Source: Acidobacteriota bacterium
Lineage (GTDB): Bacteria; Acidobacteriota; Terriglobia; Terriglobales; Acidobacteriaceae
Assembly (NCBI GenBank): GCA_023441255.1
Contig: JAEZPW010000352.1
Location: forward strand, 1-6,543
Direction: 5' to 3'
DNA length: 6,543 nt
Below, piece after piece: positions 5,078-6,543 of the stretch. Under the pieces are notes generated by a model, which did no database searches, was not told the origin of the DNA, and worked only from the letters and a program-made list of their open reading frames with translations. Position 1 is the stretch's first letter; every line of letters begins with the position of its first letter. The position numbers were made by a program, and so were the translations under genes.

Positions 5078-6460
5078 TTACTTCTCGTCCTCTTTCTTCG
5101 GAGCCGAGTTATCTATCTTAACGCTGGCGCCGTTCTTTAGGGAGCGCAGCACCTTGTAGCTGCCGGTCACGATCTCATCGCCCTCTTTCACGCCTTTCGT
5201 CACTTCGATATCGGTCGTACCCGTGATTCCGGTCTCCACGGGCACGAACTCCGCTTTCTTGTTGCGAATGACGAAAACGCCGGTCAGTTCTTCCTTGCTC
5301 TTCGGATCCTCTGGAGTGGCAGCCTGCACCAAACTGCTGCCCGTTTTCTTATTCTTCTGCTCCTCAAGGTCGCGGCGGGTACGGACCGTAAGCGCCTGAA
5401 TCGGAATGCTCAGCGCCGCATTGCGAGCTGCCGTCGTCACCTTTGCTGTGCAGGACATGCCGGGACGCAGGTTTTCCGGAGGCTCCGTCAACGTCACAAC
5501 CACCTTGAAATCCTTGGCCTCCTGGCTGCCCGATGTGGACTGCGAGGTGGAGAGGCCCGTGGACCGAAGCATCGCATTGTCACCAATCTCGGTGACCTTG
5601 CCCTTGAACGTTTTCTTCGGAATCGCGTCGATGCTGACCTCGGCCGGCTGCCCGAGCTTCACGTTCACGATGTCCGTCTCATCCACCTTTACCTCGGCGG
5701 TGATGACGGCCATGTCGGAAAGCGTCATCAGGGTGCTGCCAGGGGCATTCTGGATGCCCATGACCACGACTTCGCCTTCACGAACGGGCACGTTTGTAAT
5801 CGTGCCGTCATAAGGAGCCACGTAGACGGTCTTGCTCAAGGCATCGGAAGCGCGCGTCAGGGTAGCCTGGCTCTGATGGATGCGGCGGTCCGCCGAGGCG
5901 AGTTGTGCCTTGGACTGAGCTACTCTAGCGGCGGCTTGCGCCTGGCCAGCATCGGCAGCTTCCCAAGCCGCTTTTTTGGCGTCGTATTCCTGCTTCGAAA
6001 TTAGTGCAGCCTTGTACAGTCCATCGGCGCGACCGTAGTCAAGCTTTGCCCGTTCCGCGTCGGCTCTTGCCCGATTCAGGTCAGCTTCGGCGGTCTTGAG
6101 CCCCGCTTCAGCGGCAGTACTGTCCGTACGGGCGACTTCGAGAGCCGCACGGTTGGCGGCGACGTCAGCCGCGGGCTGCACATTCTCAAGCTGAGCGAGC
6201 ATCTGGCCGCGCTTTACCTTTTCGCCCTCTTTCACGTAAAGCTTCACGATCTTCCCGTAGGCGTTAGCGCCGATGTTTACGTAGTTCTTGGGCTTGATCT
6301 CTCCAGAAGCGCTAACGATAGACGTGAGGTCCTGATGGCGGGCCGTGCCGGTCTGGACCGCCACGACGTTCTTGCGACTCTGATAAACGGTAAAAGAAAT
6401 GATTGCTGCCAGGACCAGAACGGCCCCGACCGCGATAGCAACTTTTTTCCAGGTTTTCAT
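5078..6460 (-). CDS. HlyD/MacA-type periplasmic adaptor (membrane fusion protein) of an efflux system
   Basis: These proteins bridge an inner-membrane transporter and an outer-membrane channel. The product is 460 residues. A single N-terminal anchor spans about residues 6-26 after MKTWKK. The first lipoyl half is at about 60-92 (GKIVKLYVKEGEKVKRGQML). A long Ala/Lys/Gln/Glu-rich alpha-hairpin coiled coil spans about 95-210, and the second lipoyl half is at 211-248 (VYVAPYDGTITNVPVREGE). A beta-barrel covers about 250-345, ending with LRPGMSCTAKV, and a membrane-proximal domain covers about 347-450 (VETGITGTTDIEVTKGVKEGD). Two hydrophilic insertions stand out: a Ser/Thr/Gly-rich loop at 300-313 in the barrel and a charged loop at 363-391. 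The start at 6460 has GAGG 4 nt upstream and gives the anchor. It is transcribed toward the ABC ATPase gene, the usual MacA-MacB logic, but the gap is wide and structured. The substrate is unknown. Confidence 0.94.
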   Translation of the reverse strand: MKTWKKVAIAVGAVLVLAAIISFTVYQSRKNVVAVQTGTARHQDLTSIVSASGEIKPKNYVNIGANAYGKIVKLYVKEGEKVKRGQMLAQLENVQPAADVAANRAALEVARTDSTAAEAGLKTAEADLNRARADAERAKLDYGRADGLYKAALISKQEYDAKKAAWEAADAGQAQAAARVAQSKAQLASADRRIHQSQATLTRASDALSKTVYVAPYDGTITNVPVREGEVVVMGIQNAPGSTLMTLSDMAVITAEVKVDETDIVNVKLGQPAEVSIDAIPKKTFKGKVTEIGDNAMLRSTGLSTSQSTSGSQEAKDFKVVVTLTEPPENLRPGMSCTAKVTTAARNAALSIPIQALTVRTRRDLEEQKNKKTGSSLVQAATPEDPKSKEELTGVFVIRNKKAEFVPVETGITGTTDIEVTKGVKEGDEIVTGSYKVLRSLKNGASVKIDNSAPKKEDEK

Positions 6461-6543
6461 TGAACCTCGTCGCTTGTTTCAAAGCCTTACAGCGGGGCTG
6501 CTGCATTCAACAGCTCTCGAAAGCTTGATTGACTGATCCGGGG

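Noticed and set aside
6510..6523. Imperfect 14-bp palindrome AGCTCTCGAAAGCT upstream of the adaptor gene
   Set aside because: It has two mismatched positions, is short, and has no promoter elements visible around it, so it is not convincing as an operator.
6487..6543. Possible C-terminal end of an upstream minus-strand gene (ending LLNAAAPL, stop at 6489-6487)
   Set aside because: Only 18 codons are visible, the other two minus frames are also open for much of the stretch, and third-position GC does not favour this frame. It would fit an operon 26 nt before the adaptor start but cannot be supported.

Overview
The window fits a chromosomal segment of an Acidobacteriota-like bacterium (inference). 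The basis is GC-rich coding, a FtsZ whose N-terminal half and long Ala/Pro-rich linker look like acidobacterial homologues as I remember them, and an efflux-type ABC cassette of a kind common in that phylum. No search was run, so the taxonomic call is moderate.

Left part, + strand (1-2442): the end of the division-and-cell-wall cluster. A 5'-truncated ftsA (314 residues visible, ending in the amphipathic membrane-targeting helix) is followed after 94 nt by a complete ftsZ with GTPase signature, T7 loop and conserved C-terminal peptide. A strong intrinsic terminator closes this transcript. FtsA tethers FtsZ filaments to the membrane, so the two products act together at the septum.

Middle, + strand (2394-4047): a 351-nt non-coding stretch holds the ftsZ terminator, several inverted repeats and a candidate promoter. 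It leads into a monocistronic gene for a small, membrane-anchored or secreted penicillin-binding transpeptidase (SxxK, SNN, KTGT). This protein lacks the usual class B dimerisation module and has instead a very basic linker. Its own terminator follows, with a GAGA tetraloop.

Right part, - strand (4098-6543): a convergent two-gene efflux cassette, read right to left. It consists of an HlyD/MacA-type periplasmic adaptor and then a MacB/LolD-type ABC ATPase. The 164-nt gap between them holds a perfect 10-bp hairpin and an ECF-sigma-like promoter candidate, so the ATPase may be expressed separately from the adaptor. No FtsX/MacB-type permease lies between or downstream of the two genes; it must be encoded beyond the right edge or elsewhere.

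The genes are mostly ordinary for such a genome. I do not see a clearly new system. The most interesting points are the highly basic, single-domain transpeptidase beside ftsZ, the structured intergenic region ahead of it, and the regulatory elements between adaptor and ATPase.
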